A stretch of DNA of 14,435 nucleotides from Desulfuromonadaceae bacterium UBA5613 (GCA_002424625.1 DIKR01000141.1:5055-19489), one strand, 5' to 3'; positions 1 through 7,552 are shown, counted from the stretch's first letter. The notes: generated from the letters alone by a model not told the origin. Numbers and translations: made by a program.

Positions 1-1
1 G

Positions 2-1459
2 CTTTACCGTGGGTTGGAGCGCAATTTCGTCTTGCAGGCCGAGCGACTGAATGTCCCCATGAGCCGCGAGGATGTCAGTGTCGAGTCAGCGCGTTTCGAC
101 CCGGTTGTCGATGCCGTCGTCTCCGCCACCGGGGAAAGAACCCCGACGGCTTCCGATTCCTTCGACGAGGCTTATTCCCGCCGCCGGCTGTACGGGGCGG
201 CAATCGGTCTCAGTAAGGAGTTTCGTAGCGGTCTTGACGCCCGCCTGGCGCTGGAGAATGCCCGGCAGAGCAGCAATGCTGCCTCCTCCGCTCTTGATCC
301 GGAATATCGAACTTTTCTGCTTCTCGATTTTACCCAGCCGTTGCTGCGGGATTTTGGCAGTGCCGTCAACAGCGCTGACCTGCAAGTCGCCGACCAGCGA
401 CTGCAACAGGCCCGCTTCGGCTATCTCGATCAGGCCGTGCGCCTCGTCGAAACGATTGAGTTGACCTATTTCGAGCTGGCGCGGGCGCATGAAATCCTGC
501 GCTTGCGGATCGAGTCGCGGGAACTGGCGAGCGAGCTCCTCGACGGCAACCGCCAAAAGTTCGAGGCCGGCATCGTGCCGATTACCGAAGTGCAGGAAGC
601 CGAGACCGCTGGAGCTGCCCGCGATGAGCAGGTGGTCTTCGCCCGCCAGCAGATGGAGATTGCCGCCAACCGACTCAAGAATCTCCTGGAAATCAGTCAT
701 GACGACCCCCTCGCCGCCGCGCTGATACGCACCGAGACCCTGCCCGGCACCGAGCAGATCTGGCCGCCGCTGGAGTCGGCTCTGAGCACCGCGCTGCAGG
801 ACCGCCCCGACCTCGAACGCCAACGTCTTGAGATCGTCAGTCGCGATATCCGCCTCGCATTTTTTCAGAATCAGAAGCTGCCGCGCCTCGACCTCGAAGC
901 CTCCCTCGGCGTCAATGGCCTTTCCGGTGATCTTCAGAGCCCGGCGAGCGCAAGCGCCCAGGCCAACCGCGGCGATTACTGGCGTTCCGTCGATCAGGCA
1001 GCGAGCGGAGACGGTTATGTCTGGTTTGCCGGCTTGCGCTTCGACTACCCCCTGGACAACCGCGCCGCCGCTGCCCGCTACCGGCGGGCCGGCCACGAAA
1101 AGAGCCAGGCCCTGTACCGCTTGAAGGGTTTGGAGAGTACGGTGGAGACCGAGGTGCGCAACGCCCTCACCGCTGTTGAACGCGGCTTTGAGCGGGTGCA
1201 GGTGGCGGAGCGTTTTCAGCAGCTGGCTGATATTACTCTGAGTCAGGAGATGGAGCGCCTGCGCGAGGGTTTGACCGATACCTTCCGCGTCCTTGATTTT
1301 CAGGACAGCGTGATCGAGGCCCGGGTGCGCAAGGCCAATGCCCTGGTCGACTTCAATCAGGGATTAAGCCGTCTTTTCCGCGCCATGGGTGCCAATCTCG
1401 AGCGCCGCAATATCGTTCACCCTCTGGAAGACAAGGAGACTCTGCATGTCCGCAACTGA
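2..1459 (+). CDS. TolC-family outer-membrane efflux channel, 5'-truncated by the window edge
   Basis: This is the outer-membrane channel of a tripartite efflux pump; such proteins trimerise into a beta-barrel plus periplasmic helical tunnel. The frame is open from base 2, and the first in-frame ATG would fall inside the mature domain. The true start and signal peptide therefore lie upstream of the window. About 485 residues are visible. The family signature is the two-fold repeated helical OEP layout: a strand segment ending FTQPLLRDFG, then long heptad-rich helices (QVADQRLQQARFGYLDQAV, YFELARAHEIL, NRQKFEAGIVPITEVQEAE). The second half repeats this with GLRFDYPLDNRAAAARYRRA and a helix ending near VDFNQGLSRLFRAMG. 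The 3' end overlaps the adaptor gene by 14 nt, which implies translational coupling. The substrate cannot be read from the sequence. The family call is secure; the exact subfamily is not. Confidence 0.93.
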   Translation, partial: LYRGLERNFVLQAERLNVPMSREDVSVESARFDPVVDAVVSATGERTPTASDSFDEAYSRRRLYGAAIGLSKEFRSGLDARLALENARQSSNAASSALDPEYRTFLLLDFTQPLLRDFGSAVNSADLQVADQRLQQARFGYLDQAVRLVETIELTYFELARAHEILRLRIESRELASELLDGNRQKFEAGIVPITEVQEAETAGAARDEQVVFARQQMEIAANRLKNLLEISHDDPLAAALIRTETLPGTEQIWPPLESALSTALQDRPDLERQRLEIVSRDIRLAFFQNQKLPRLDLEASLGVNGLSGDLQSPASASAQANRGDYWRSVDQAASGDGYVWFAGLRFDYPLDNRAAAARYRRAGHEKSQALYRLKGLESTVETEVRNALTAVERGFERVQVAERFQQLADITLSQEMERLREGLTDTFRVLDFQDSVIEARVRKANALVDFNQGLSRLFRAMGANLERRNIVHPLEDKETLHVRN

Positions 1460-2558
1460 TCGTACCCTCCCCTTACTGGCGCTCATTCTCGTATTGCTGC
1501 TGGGCGGCTGCGGCGAGAAAAAGAGTGAGGCGCCGCGGCCGGAACCGCCGGCAGTGCCGGTGCTGCTCGGGGAAGTCACGGCCCGCAAGGTGGAGTTGGT
1601 TCTCGAGCAGGTCGGCACCCTGACTGCCAGCCACGATGTCACCCTGCGCAGCGAAAGCGAGGGGCGGGTGGTGGAGATTGCTTTCCGTGAGGGGCAGCCG
1701 GTCCGCAAAGGGGAGGTGCTGGTGCGCCTTGATGCGGCCAAGGTCCGGGCCAGTATCGTCAACTTCGAAGCCCAGATCACCGAACTCGGCGCCCGGCTGG
1801 AGAACAAGCTGCGCACCCTGGAGCGCAACCGGCCGCTGCTGGAGAAAAAACTGATTTCACAGCTGCAGTTCGACAACCTCGAAACCGAGATCGCCGAAGT
1901 GCGGGCGCAGATCGCGCAGGCCCGGGCCAATCTCGTCGGCGAGGAGGTGCGGCTGGCTGATACCGTGATCCGTGCCCCCTTCGCCGGCGTGGCCGGTGTC
2001 CGCACCCTGTCGCCGGGCGACCACCTCAAGATAGGGGATCCGGTGCTCACGGTGGTCGATCTCGATCCCCTCGAGATCTCCTTTCAGGTGCCGGAGAAGT
2101 TCAAGCCCAAATTCTCTCTCGGGCAGATCGTCAACCTGCAGGTGGCGCCTTACCCGGAGCGCACCTTCAGCGGCCGGATTTCTTTTCTTTCCCCACGCGT
2201 TGACGAAGCGACCCGCACCTTTCAGATCAAGGCGCAGGTTGACAACGGTGCACAACTGCTCAGCCCTGGTCTCTTCGCCCGGGTGACGGTGATCACCGAT
2301 GTCTTTGCCGAGGCTGTCACCGTCCCCTGGGAAAGCATCATCCAGACTGAGCAGGAGACCTACCTTTACACCGTGCAGGACAACATTGCCCGCAAGGTGC
2401 CGGTGCGCCTCGGCCGGATCACGCCGGAATGGGCTCAACTCCTCGACAGCGAGCTGACGCCGGGGAGCGCGGTGATTCTGGAAGGGAAGTTCGCCAGCCG
2501 CGACGGCGGGAGAGTCGCGCCGAAGTCTCCGGTCGCCCCCGGCGGAGCGAAGGAGTAA
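1446..2558 (+). CDS. RND efflux periplasmic adaptor (membrane fusion protein, HlyD/AcrA type), lipoprotein
   Basis: This adaptor (370 aa) links the inner-membrane RND pump to the TolC-type channel. The ATG at 1446 is preferred over an upstream in-frame ATG at 1389. It has an AAGGAG 7 nt upstream (1433-1438) and opens a textbook lipoprotein signal: short polar start, hydrophobic LPLLALILVLLLG, lipobox LGGC with Cys22 as the acylated residue. Next come a lipoyl half (GRVVEIAFREGQPVRKGEVLVRLDA), an alpha-helical hairpin rich in E, R, L and Q (about residues 100-160), and the second lipoyl half (TVIRAPFAGVAGVRTLSPGD). Beta-barrel and membrane-proximal domains follow (FQVPEKFKPKF, GRISFLSPRVDEATRTFQI, LLSPGLFARV). 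The length is normal for AcrA/MexA-like adaptors. It overlaps the channel gene by 14 nt and ends 5 nt before the pump gene. Confidence 0.95.
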   Translation: MSATDRTLPLLALILVLLLGGCGEKKSEAPRPEPPAVPVLLGEVTARKVELVLEQVGTLTASHDVTLRSESEGRVVEIAFREGQPVRKGEVLVRLDAAKVRASIVNFEAQITELGARLENKLRTLERNRPLLEKKLISQLQFDNLETEIAEVRAQIAQARANLVGEEVRLADTVIRAPFAGVAGVRTLSPGDHLKIGDPVLTVVDLDPLEISFQVPEKFKPKFSLGQIVNLQVAPYPERTFSGRISFLSPRVDEATRTFQIKAQVDNGAQLLSPGLFARVTVITDVFAEAVTVPWESIIQTEQETYLYTVQDNIARKVPVRLGRITPEWAQLLDSELTPGSAVILEGKFASRDGGRVAPKSPVAPGGAKE

Positions 2559-2563
2559 GCGCG

Positions 2564-5500
2564 ATGTTTCTTCCCGACATTTCGATCAAACGGCCGGTCA
2601 CCGCCACCATGCTGGTGCTGGCGCTGGTGATCTTCGGACTCATCGGCGTTTCGCGGCTCGGCGTCTCCCTTTATCCGCAGATCGACGATCCGGTGGTGAC
2701 CGTCTCCACCTTCTGGCAAAACGCCCGCCCTGAAGAGGTCGATAACGAGATCACCGATATCCTTGAAGATGCGGTGAGCGGCGTCAGCGGCATCAAGCAC
2801 ATTGTTTCCGAAAGTCTGGAGGGGCGCTCGCGGATTACCATCACCTTCGAGCTCGGCAAGGATATCGACGTTGCCGCTCAGGAGGTGCGCGACAAGATTT
2901 CCGCCCGGCTGCGCCGTCTCCCCGACGATGCCGACATCCCGGTGGTCGACAAGCTCGACATCAACGCCCAGCCGATCATCTGGCTGGCGGTCACCGGCCA
3001 GCGCGCCATCGAGGATTTGACCTATTTCGCCGACGTGCAGATCCGGCCGCTGCTGCAGAAGATCGAGGGGGTCGGCGAAGTCAGTGTCGGTGCCGGCCGG
3101 GAAAAACAGATCCATGTCCGCTTGATGCGTGAACGCTTGGCTGCCTACCGCATCGGCGTCGATGAGGTCATCGACGCCATCCGCCGTCAGCACATGGAGG
3201 TTCCCGGCGGCAAGATCGATTCGCTGGAAAAAGAATTCCTCATCCGCACCGTCGGCGAATTTGAATCCGCCGCCGCGTTCAACGATTTGATCGTCACTCA
3301 CCGTGACGGCGCGCCGATCCGTCTCGGCCTCCTCGGCTACGTTGAGGCCGGCCGCGACGAGTCCCGCCCCGCCGGCCGCTTTACCCAGGGGGGGGAGACG
3401 CTGAAGACCGCCGCCCTGCGCGTTTCGCCGCGCTCGGGAGCCAACGAGGTGGCGATTGCCCGGGAAGTCAAGAAAGCCCTGCCGGAAATCCGCCGCATCC
3501 TCCCGGAAGGGATGGACATCCACATCGCCACCGACACCACCCGCTTTATCGAACAGTCGATCTCCGAGATCAAGACCCAGTTGATCTTCGGCGGGATTGC
3601 CGCCGCTCTGGTGATCCTCCTCTTTTTGCAGAATATCCGCACCACTCTGATCAGCGCCATCGCCATTCCGACCTCGATCATCGCCACCTTTGCCTGTCTC
3701 TACACTCTTGGCTTCACCCTGAACAACATGACCATGCTCGGGCTGGTGCTGGCGGTCGGCCTGGTCATTGACGATGCCATCGTCATGGTCGAGAATATTT
3801 ATCGCCACCGCTCCGATCTCGGCAAGGGGCCGATGCAGGCCGCTTTTGAAGGTTCGCATGAAATCTCCTTTGCCATCATTGCCACCACTCTGGTCATGGC
3901 CGGGGTCTTTCTGCCGGTGGCCTTCATGGGCGGGATGATCGGCCGTTTCTTCTACGAGTTCGCAGTGACCGTCGCTTTTGCTGTCGTCTGTTCGACCTTT
4001 GTGGCGATGACCGTCGTCCCCATGCTCTGCTCACGCTTTCTCAACCTCAGTTCCAGTAATTTTCAGGTATTCCGCGTTTTCGACCGGATCATGGCTGCAG
4101 CGGCAAATTTTTACCGCTGGAGCATGCGGCGCGTTCTGCAGCAGCGCGCCATCATGATCGTCGTCGCCGCGCTGGCTCTCGGCGGCGGCATCTGGCTTTA
4201 TACGCTGCTCGGTCAGGAACTCGTCACCCAGGAAGATCAGGGGCGTTTCATGGTGCGCATGCAGACGCCTTTGTCCTACTCCATGGAGAAGACTGACGGC
4301 GTCCTGAGGCGCGTGGAGACGCGTCTCAAGGAGATTCCGGAAATCAGTCATTTCTTTTCCTTTACCGGCTTTGGCGGCGCCAACCGCGCCGTCGCCTTCG
4401 TCACTTTGGTGCCGCGCAGCGAGCGCAGCCGTTCACAGCAGCAGGTGCAGAGCGAGGTGCGGCAGTTTTTGCGCCAGCTCCCCGACGTCCGCGGCAACGC
4501 TACCGCCATCTCTCCTCTCGGTGGCGGGCAGCGGGCCGAAGATGTGCAGCTGGTCATCCAGGGGCCCGATATCGCTGTTCTCGACAGTGTTTCCCGTCAG
4601 TTGATGGACAAAATCGAAGACTCCCCGGGCTACTCCGGTGTTTCCCGCGACCTGGAGATCGGCAAACCCGAGGTGCGGGTGCGGATCGATCGCGAAAAAG
4701 CCGCCGAAGCCGGAATCAATGTCGAAAATATCGCCGCTACCGTCGGTGCTCTCCTTGGCGGCATTGAAGTCGCCACTTTCAAGGAGGGAGGGAAGAGTTA
4801 TGAAATACGCTTGCGTCTGCAGGCGGAACAACGCCAGCTCCCCGGTGACGTGCAGCGCATCTTTCTGCGCGGCAATGGCGGCGAGCTCCTGGATGTCAGC
4901 GGGTTCGTCACCCTTGAAGAAGGGGTGGGGCCAAGCGTGATCAACCGTCTCGACCGCCAGCGTTCCGCCAGCGTCTTTGCCACCCTAGAAGGGGGGAAAC
5001 TTCTCGGCACCGCTATCCCCGAGGTGCAGGCGCTGGCCGATGCCATCCTCCCTGAAGGGTATGTGACCAAATTTTCCGGCAGCGCTGAAACTCTTGGCGA
5101 AACCGGCAAGTATGTGCTCTTCGCCTTTCTGCTCGCCACCATCCTGACCTACATGGTTCTGGCTGCCCAGTTTGAGAGCTTCACTCAGCCGATGGCGATC
5201 ATGATGGGGCTGCCACTCTCCTTTATCGGTGCCTTTGGTCTCCTCTTTCTTTTTGGCAATACAATCAACCTTTATTCGATGATCGGTCTGGTGCTGCTCA
5301 TCGGCCTGGCGGCCAAAAACGGGATCCTCCTGATCGACTATACCAACCAGTTGCGGCATACCGGCATGACCCTCGACGCTGCTCTGGTCGAAGCCGGCGC
5401 CACCCGCTTGCGGCCGATCCTGATGACCGCCATCTCCACGATTGCCGGAGTCATCCCCGTTGTCCTTGGCATCGGCGAAGGGAGCGAAAGCCGCCAGCCG

Positions 5501-5683
5501 ATGGCGGTCGCGATCGCCGGGGGTCTTTTCTCTTCGACGCTGCTGACGCTGGCGGTGGTGCCGGTGATCTACAGTTATCTCGATCAGTTCAGTCGCTGGC
5601 AGGGGTTTGAGAGGTTCAAGGGCTGGATTCTGGTACGGGAAAAGGGGGATGCTGCGGATAAAGATTCCGATCAGGCGCCATAA
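2564..5683 (+). CDS. RND multidrug efflux pump, HAE1 family (AcrB/MexB-like inner-membrane permease)
   Basis: This proton-driven inner-membrane pump (1039 aa) exports hydrophobic or amphiphilic compounds through the adaptor and channel encoded just upstream. The ATG at 2564 has AAGGAG at 2550-2555 (8 nt spacing) and opens the family-typical N-terminus MFLPDISIKRPVTATM. A further in-frame ATG at 2429 lies inside the adaptor gene and gives an atypical Arg-rich leader, so it was not used. Domains in order are TM1, a porter/docking half, TM2-TM6, TM7, the second porter/docking half and TM8-TM12. The TM4 proton-relay pair is present (GLVIDDAIVMVEN, Asp403 and Asp404), as is the TM10 lysine (LAAKNGILLIDYTN, Lys918). 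The DD/K set and length fit HAE1 drug pumps rather than CzcA-type metal pumps. No frameshift is seen. The substrate range is unknown. Confidence 0.96.
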   Translation: MFLPDISIKRPVTATMLVLALVIFGLIGVSRLGVSLYPQIDDPVVTVSTFWQNARPEEVDNEITDILEDAVSGVSGIKHIVSESLEGRSRITITFELGKDIDVAAQEVRDKISARLRRLPDDADIPVVDKLDINAQPIIWLAVTGQRAIEDLTYFADVQIRPLLQKIEGVGEVSVGAGREKQIHVRLMRERLAAYRIGVDEVIDAIRRQHMEVPGGKIDSLEKEFLIRTVGEFESAAAFNDLIVTHRDGAPIRLGLLGYVEAGRDESRPAGRFTQGGETLKTAALRVSPRSGANEVAIAREVKKALPEIRRILPEGMDIHIATDTTRFIEQSISEIKTQLIFGGIAAALVILLFLQNIRTTLISAIAIPTSIIATFACLYTLGFTLNNMTMLGLVLAVGLVIDDAIVMVENIYRHRSDLGKGPMQAAFEGSHEISFAIIATTLVMAGVFLPVAFMGGMIGRFFYEFAVTVAFAVVCSTFVAMTVVPMLCSRFLNLSSSNFQVFRVFDRIMAAAANFYRWSMRRVLQQRAIMIVVAALALGGGIWLYTLLGQELVTQEDQGRFMVRMQTPLSYSMEKTDGVLRRVETRLKEIPEISHFFSFTGFGGANRAVAFVTLVPRSERSRSQQQVQSEVRQFLRQLPDVRGNATAISPLGGGQRAEDVQLVIQGPDIAVLDSVSRQLMDKIEDSPGYSGVSRDLEIGKPEVRVRIDREKAAEAGINVENIAATVGALLGGIEVATFKEGGKSYEIRLRLQAEQRQLPGDVQRIFLRGNGGELLDVSGFVTLEEGVGPSVINRLDRQRSASVFATLEGGKLLGTAIPEVQALADAILPEGYVTKFSGSAETLGETGKYVLFAFLLATILTYMVLAAQFESFTQPMAIMMGLPLSFIGAFGLLFLFGNTINLYSMIGLVLLIGLAAKNGILLIDYTNQLRHTGMTLDAALVEAGATRLRPILMTAISTIAGVIPVVLGIGEGSESRQPMAVAIAGGLFSSTLLTLAVVPVIYSYLDQFSRWQGFERFKGWILVREKGDAADKDSDQAP

Positions 5684-5702
5684 CGCGCAAGTGGTTGTCT
5701 GA

Positions 5703-5731
5703 TGGTAGGGGCGGCCCTTGTGGCCGCCCGA
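5703..5731. repeat. GC-rich palindrome, dispersed-repeat type, possible terminator of the efflux operon
   Basis: GGGCGGCC (5709-5716) and GGCCGCCC (5722-5729) form a perfect 8-bp stem around the 5-nt loop CTTGT, beginning 26 nt after the RND pump stop codon. The surrounding GTAGGGGCGGCCCTTGTGG wording resembles short intergenic palindromes scattered through many Desulfuromonadales and other genomes; that comparison is from memory. The following bases (GATTTGGTCTGCTTT) contain only a weak T-rich stretch. Termination is plausible, but repeat-element membership is the better-supported reading. Confidence 0.55.
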
Positions 5732-5773
5732 TTTGGTCTGCTTTCCCCGGAATTCCGTCAGAATCAAAGTTGA

Positions 5774-5911
5774 CAATATGCGGCGGTGACCAAGGCTCCG
5801 AATTATATCCCTTTGGCAAATCAGGCTAACGCCAAGACATTCGCCTACCCTGGTTCTGGGATTCCACCAGGACCCTATGCAGTAACTAACAGTGGCGTGT
5901 CAGGGAAGTGA
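5774..5911 (+). pseudogene. possible C-terminal remnant of an unidentified protein
   Basis: The frame is open for 45 codons after a TGA at 5771-5773 and stops at 5909-5911. Its translation contains VTKAPNYIPLANQANAKTF and ends PYAVTNSGVSGK. Its balanced composition (P, Y, N, A, T, G) looks more like a real protein tail than a random frame in this GC-rich DNA. There is no start codon with a ribosome-binding site and no upstream continuation in any frame. An imperfect hairpin 9 nt after the stop could be the ancestral terminator. I do not recognise the family, and chance openness remains a real alternative. Confidence 0.22.
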
Positions 5912-5919
5912 CAGATAAT

Positions 5920-5958
5920 GACAAGCAAGGTGGAAATCGGGGGTGGCCTTGCTTTGTC
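5920..5958. other. imperfect inverted repeat / hairpin
   Basis: GACAAGCAAGG (5920-5930) pairs with CCTTGCTTTGTC (5947-5958), with one bulged T, around a 16-nt G-rich loop. It could be a relic terminator for the remnant ending at 5911. No clean T-run follows on either strand. Confidence 0.3.
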
Positions 5959-6067
5959 TGCTGGATTTATGTCTGGCCGAGGTCAGTCCAGGCTGTTGGT
6001 CCTCTGGGTTGGCATTGCTGACGAGTAGTTTGTCGATGTAGCCGCGCACGCTCCCACTCCTCCCCAC

Positions 6068-6565
6068 TCAATGAAACACCGTCCCCACCCCGAATCCGAA
6101 GCCAAAACGGACGCGTGATGCGTCCGGACTCTCTTCCGGTTTCCAGAGATGGAGTTCGTGCGCCGTCAGCAGTGGGTAGAGATAATCGATTTCGTCGAGG
6201 CGGGCCTGTACCTGGCCGGCGACCTTGCCCACCAGCGTGACCAAGCGCCCCTGATAAACGGCCGGTTCGCTGAAGGTCGCGACCTGGACAAGGAAGCGTC
6301 CGCCAGAGTTGTCGGTGGCGCTGATCCGGCCGCTGCGGTCGGTAGCAAATTGCACCACCTCCAGTTCGCTCCCGGTGCCGGTGTTGCGCACCGCGACGAT
6401 TGCCCCGCCGAGGAGGAGATAGGTTCCAATATAGCGGTCGGGGTCCTGGCGCAGAGCCGCGAAGGTGATGTCGCGGTCAACCAGATCGAGAGCCGGCTGG
6501 CTGATCGGCAGGGTGCAGGCGGTGCAGCCAAGCAGAGCAGTGGCAAGAAGAACGAGCAGACGCAT
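6068..6565 (-). CDS. slp: Slp-family outer-membrane lipoprotein
   Basis: The product (165 aa) is a small lipoprotein of the Slp family. The Escherichia coli member is a starvation/acid-stress-associated outer-membrane lipoprotein whose molecular role is unclear. The N-terminus MRLLVLLATALLGC is a lipoprotein signal with lipobox LLGC (Cys14). Family-typical blocks follow: ITFAALRQDPDRYIG, then LLLGGAIVAVRNT, LEVVQFATDRSGR, DNSGGRFLVQ, VYQGRLVTLVGKV, and near the end DYLYPLLTAHELHLW. The ATG at 6565 has AGGAGG at 6572-6577, a clear start signal. The last dozen residues (FGFGFGVGTVFH) are Gly/Phe-alternating, as in a terminal beta strand. The next gene on this strand lies 163 nt upstream beyond a strong hairpin, so slp is probably transcribed separately. 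Confidence 0.88.
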   Translation of the reverse strand: MRLLVLLATALLGCTACTLPISQPALDLVDRDITFAALRQDPDRYIGTYLLLGGAIVAVRNTGTGSELEVVQFATDRSGRISATDNSGGRFLVQVATFSEPAVYQGRLVTLVGKVAGQVQARLDEIDYLYPLLTAHELHLWKPEESPDASRVRFGFGFGVGTVFH

Positions 6566-6604
6566 GGCAGGCCTCCTGAAAATTTATCTGGTCAAAATTG
6601 TTTT

Positions 6605-6644
6605 GCACACGGATAAAATCTGATGAACGGATTTGCACGGATTT
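6605..6644. repeat. short direct repeats of ACGGAT / ACGGATTT upstream of slp
   Basis: Three copies of an ACGGAT core lie within 40 bp: GCACACGGAT (6605-6614), ACGGATTT (6627-6634) and GCACGGATTT (6635-6644). The opposite strand reads ATCCGTG-like units, a wording common in dispersed intergenic repeats of many bacteria (from memory). It sits in the 5' region of slp, so overlap with an operator cannot be excluded. Confidence 0.4.
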
Positions 6645-6670
6645 AAAAACCCGCTGAAACATTGACTCCA

Positions 6671-6703
6671 GACAAGAGCCCGCTTTATGTGCGGGCTCTT
6701 GTC
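6671..6703 (-). terminator. strong hairpin downstream of the 6729-7298 gene
   Basis: GACAAGAGCCCGC (6671-6683) and GCGGGCTCTTGTC (6691-6703) form a perfect 13-bp stem with loop TTTATGT. It lies 25 nt past the stop of the minus-strand exported protein and before slp. No T-run follows on the minus strand, so it may stabilise the 3' end or act as an inefficient terminator. Confidence 0.6.
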
Positions 6704-6728
6704 GTGGGCAACCTTCTCCTTTGTGCGC

Positions 6729-7298
6729 TTATTTCACTGGCGCCATCAGGTGCCGGTAGGGCGTGTCGGACCACATCACGTAAGGAACCGAGGTGTCGGG
6801 CTGCGCATCCTTTGGATAGAGGTCGTAAAAGCTCGCATCGGCGCCGACGATCATGACGTGCGGTCCGGTCTTGATCCACTTGTTATCGGCCTCGGGCTTG
6901 GTCGCGTAGGGATCGATATTACTGGCATCCGTCCCGCCCGCCAGCATGTACATGAAGCCGATTTTGCCCGGCGTTGGCGGGGTGCGCGCGATCCAGGCAT
7001 GCACCCATTCCAGCGCGTTCTGATCCATGCACATGGGATCGGGGCCGGGCGTCGCCGGGTTGTCCGGCATGCAGGTGAAATTGTTTTTCCCCTGGCGAAG
7101 GGTGCGCATTTTACCGTCCGCTTCCATGGCGATGATGGTGGCGTCTTTCGCAACCTTGTCCGGCGCCGCGGACATAGCGCTGGCGATCAGCTCCTTGTCG
7201 GTGAGGGCTTTCTTGCCCGCTGCTTCAACATTCATTGTTAACGAAAAAGAGGCTGCGAGGATGATCAAGCTGCATACAAGCGTTCCTGACTTTTGCAT
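6729..7298 (-). CDS. conserved exported protein of unknown function, two cysteines
   Basis: This protein (189 aa) carries a Sec signal peptide: MQKSG, then hydrophobic LVCSLIILAASFSLTM, with probable cleavage near VEA-A at residue 27. The mature part is probably periplasmic. It looks like a soluble domain with conserved-style blocks: ATIIAMEADGKMRTL, the cysteine pair in FTCMPDNPATPGPDPMC (Cys76, Cys90), WVHAWIARTPP, GFMYMLAGGTDASNIDPYAT, TGPHVMIVG and VPYVMWSDTPYRHLM. I recall similar uncharacterised exported proteins in diverse proteobacteria, but no function is known to me. Cys76 and Cys90 could form a disulfide. The ATG at 7298 has AAGGAGA (7304-7310) 5 nt upstream, and a good sigma70-like promoter lies 62 nt further out. 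It appears monocistronic. The divergent neighbour is an exported glutaredoxin. Confidence 0.85.
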   Translation of the reverse strand: MQKSGTLVCSLIILAASFSLTMNVEAAGKKALTDKELIASAMSAAPDKVAKDATIIAMEADGKMRTLRQGKNNFTCMPDNPATPGPDPMCMDQNALEWVHAWIARTPPTPGKIGFMYMLAGGTDASNIDPYATKPEADNKWIKTGPHVMIVGADASFYDLYPKDAQPDTSVPYVMWSDTPYRHLMAPVK

Positions 7299-7360
7299 GG
7301 TCGTCTCCTTGAAGTTGGTGGTTTTTTGCCTTATGTACTCTTACCGGTGAGCTTTGAAAA

Positions 7361-7388
7361 ATTGTATAACGCCAACGCTTGTTGTCAA
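7361..7388 (-). promoter_or_regulatory. sigma70-like promoter of the exported unknown protein
   Basis: Read on the minus strand, TTGACA (7388-7383) is a perfect -35 box. A 16-bp spacer separates it from TACAAT (7366-7361), which has one mismatch to TATAAT. It lies about 60 nt upstream of the ATG at 7298, leaving a short leader with a good ribosome-binding site. Confidence 0.7.
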
Positions 7389-7455
7389 GGGAGAAGGGGA
7401 GATGTCGCATTCCTCCTTCCCTATTGCCAAGACGATGCTATAAATAAAAGAGGAT

Positions 7456-7552
7456 GGAGTGAAACTCCGGGACGGCAAAGAAGCAGCTTTATGAATCGAA
7501 GCGGGTAACTTCTCGCGAACTTTGTCACAAACTACAAGAAGAGGGAGACAAA
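7456..7552 (+). promoter_or_regulatory. possibly structured 5' leader of the glutaredoxin gene (weak GEMM/c-di-GMP-I riboswitch resemblance)
   Basis: GGAGT-GAA-ACTCC (7456-7468) forms a small hairpin and is followed at once by GGGACGGCAAAG (7469-7480). In GEMM-I riboswitches a GNRA-capped hairpin precedes GGGACGCAAAGC; here one extra G interrupts the match. Downstream, GCTT and AAGC can pair (about 7486-7502), followed by GCGGGTAAC. The required long closing stem is not evident, so this is only a candidate. A GAGGGA ribosome-binding site (7541-7546) ends the leader. Confidence 0.25.

Larger units (their letters stand above)
5684..6067. other. 384-bp gene-free spacer between the efflux operon and slp
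   Basis: No intact gene is visible. From left to right it holds the GC-rich palindrome (5709-5729), a 45-codon open stretch on the plus strand ending in TGA (5774-5911), and an imperfect hairpin (5920-5958). On the minus strand there is a 49-codon open stretch beginning at a GTG at 6049 and ending at 5900. Neither open stretch has a convincing ribosome-binding site. The composition and lack of gene structure suggest decayed sequence, but nothing identifies its origin. Confidence 0.5.

Noticed and set aside
2429..2563. 45-residue N-terminal extension of the RND pump
   Set aside because: It is Arg-rich, overlaps the adaptor gene and lacks a ribosome-binding site, whereas the ATG at 2564 has AAGGAG and gives the family-typical N-terminus.
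2435..3859. Long antisense open frame (474 codons) opposite the RND pump
   Set aside because: It is a GC-codon-bias shadow: Asp/Gly/His-rich composition, no family resemblance, and it lies wholly under conserved pump sequence on the other strand. The same holds for the long antisense frames under the TolC gene (86-1096), the adaptor (1857-2438) and the helicase (13230-14297).
5900..6049. Minus-strand 49-codon open stretch beginning with GTG downstream of slp
   Set aside because: No ribosome-binding site, no recognisable family, and it overlaps the plus-strand remnant. Mentioned in the spacer entry but not called as a gene.
7424..7444. TTGCCA plus TATAAA as a promoter for the glutaredoxin gene
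   Set aside because: The spacer is only 9 bp, far too short for sigma70 recognition.
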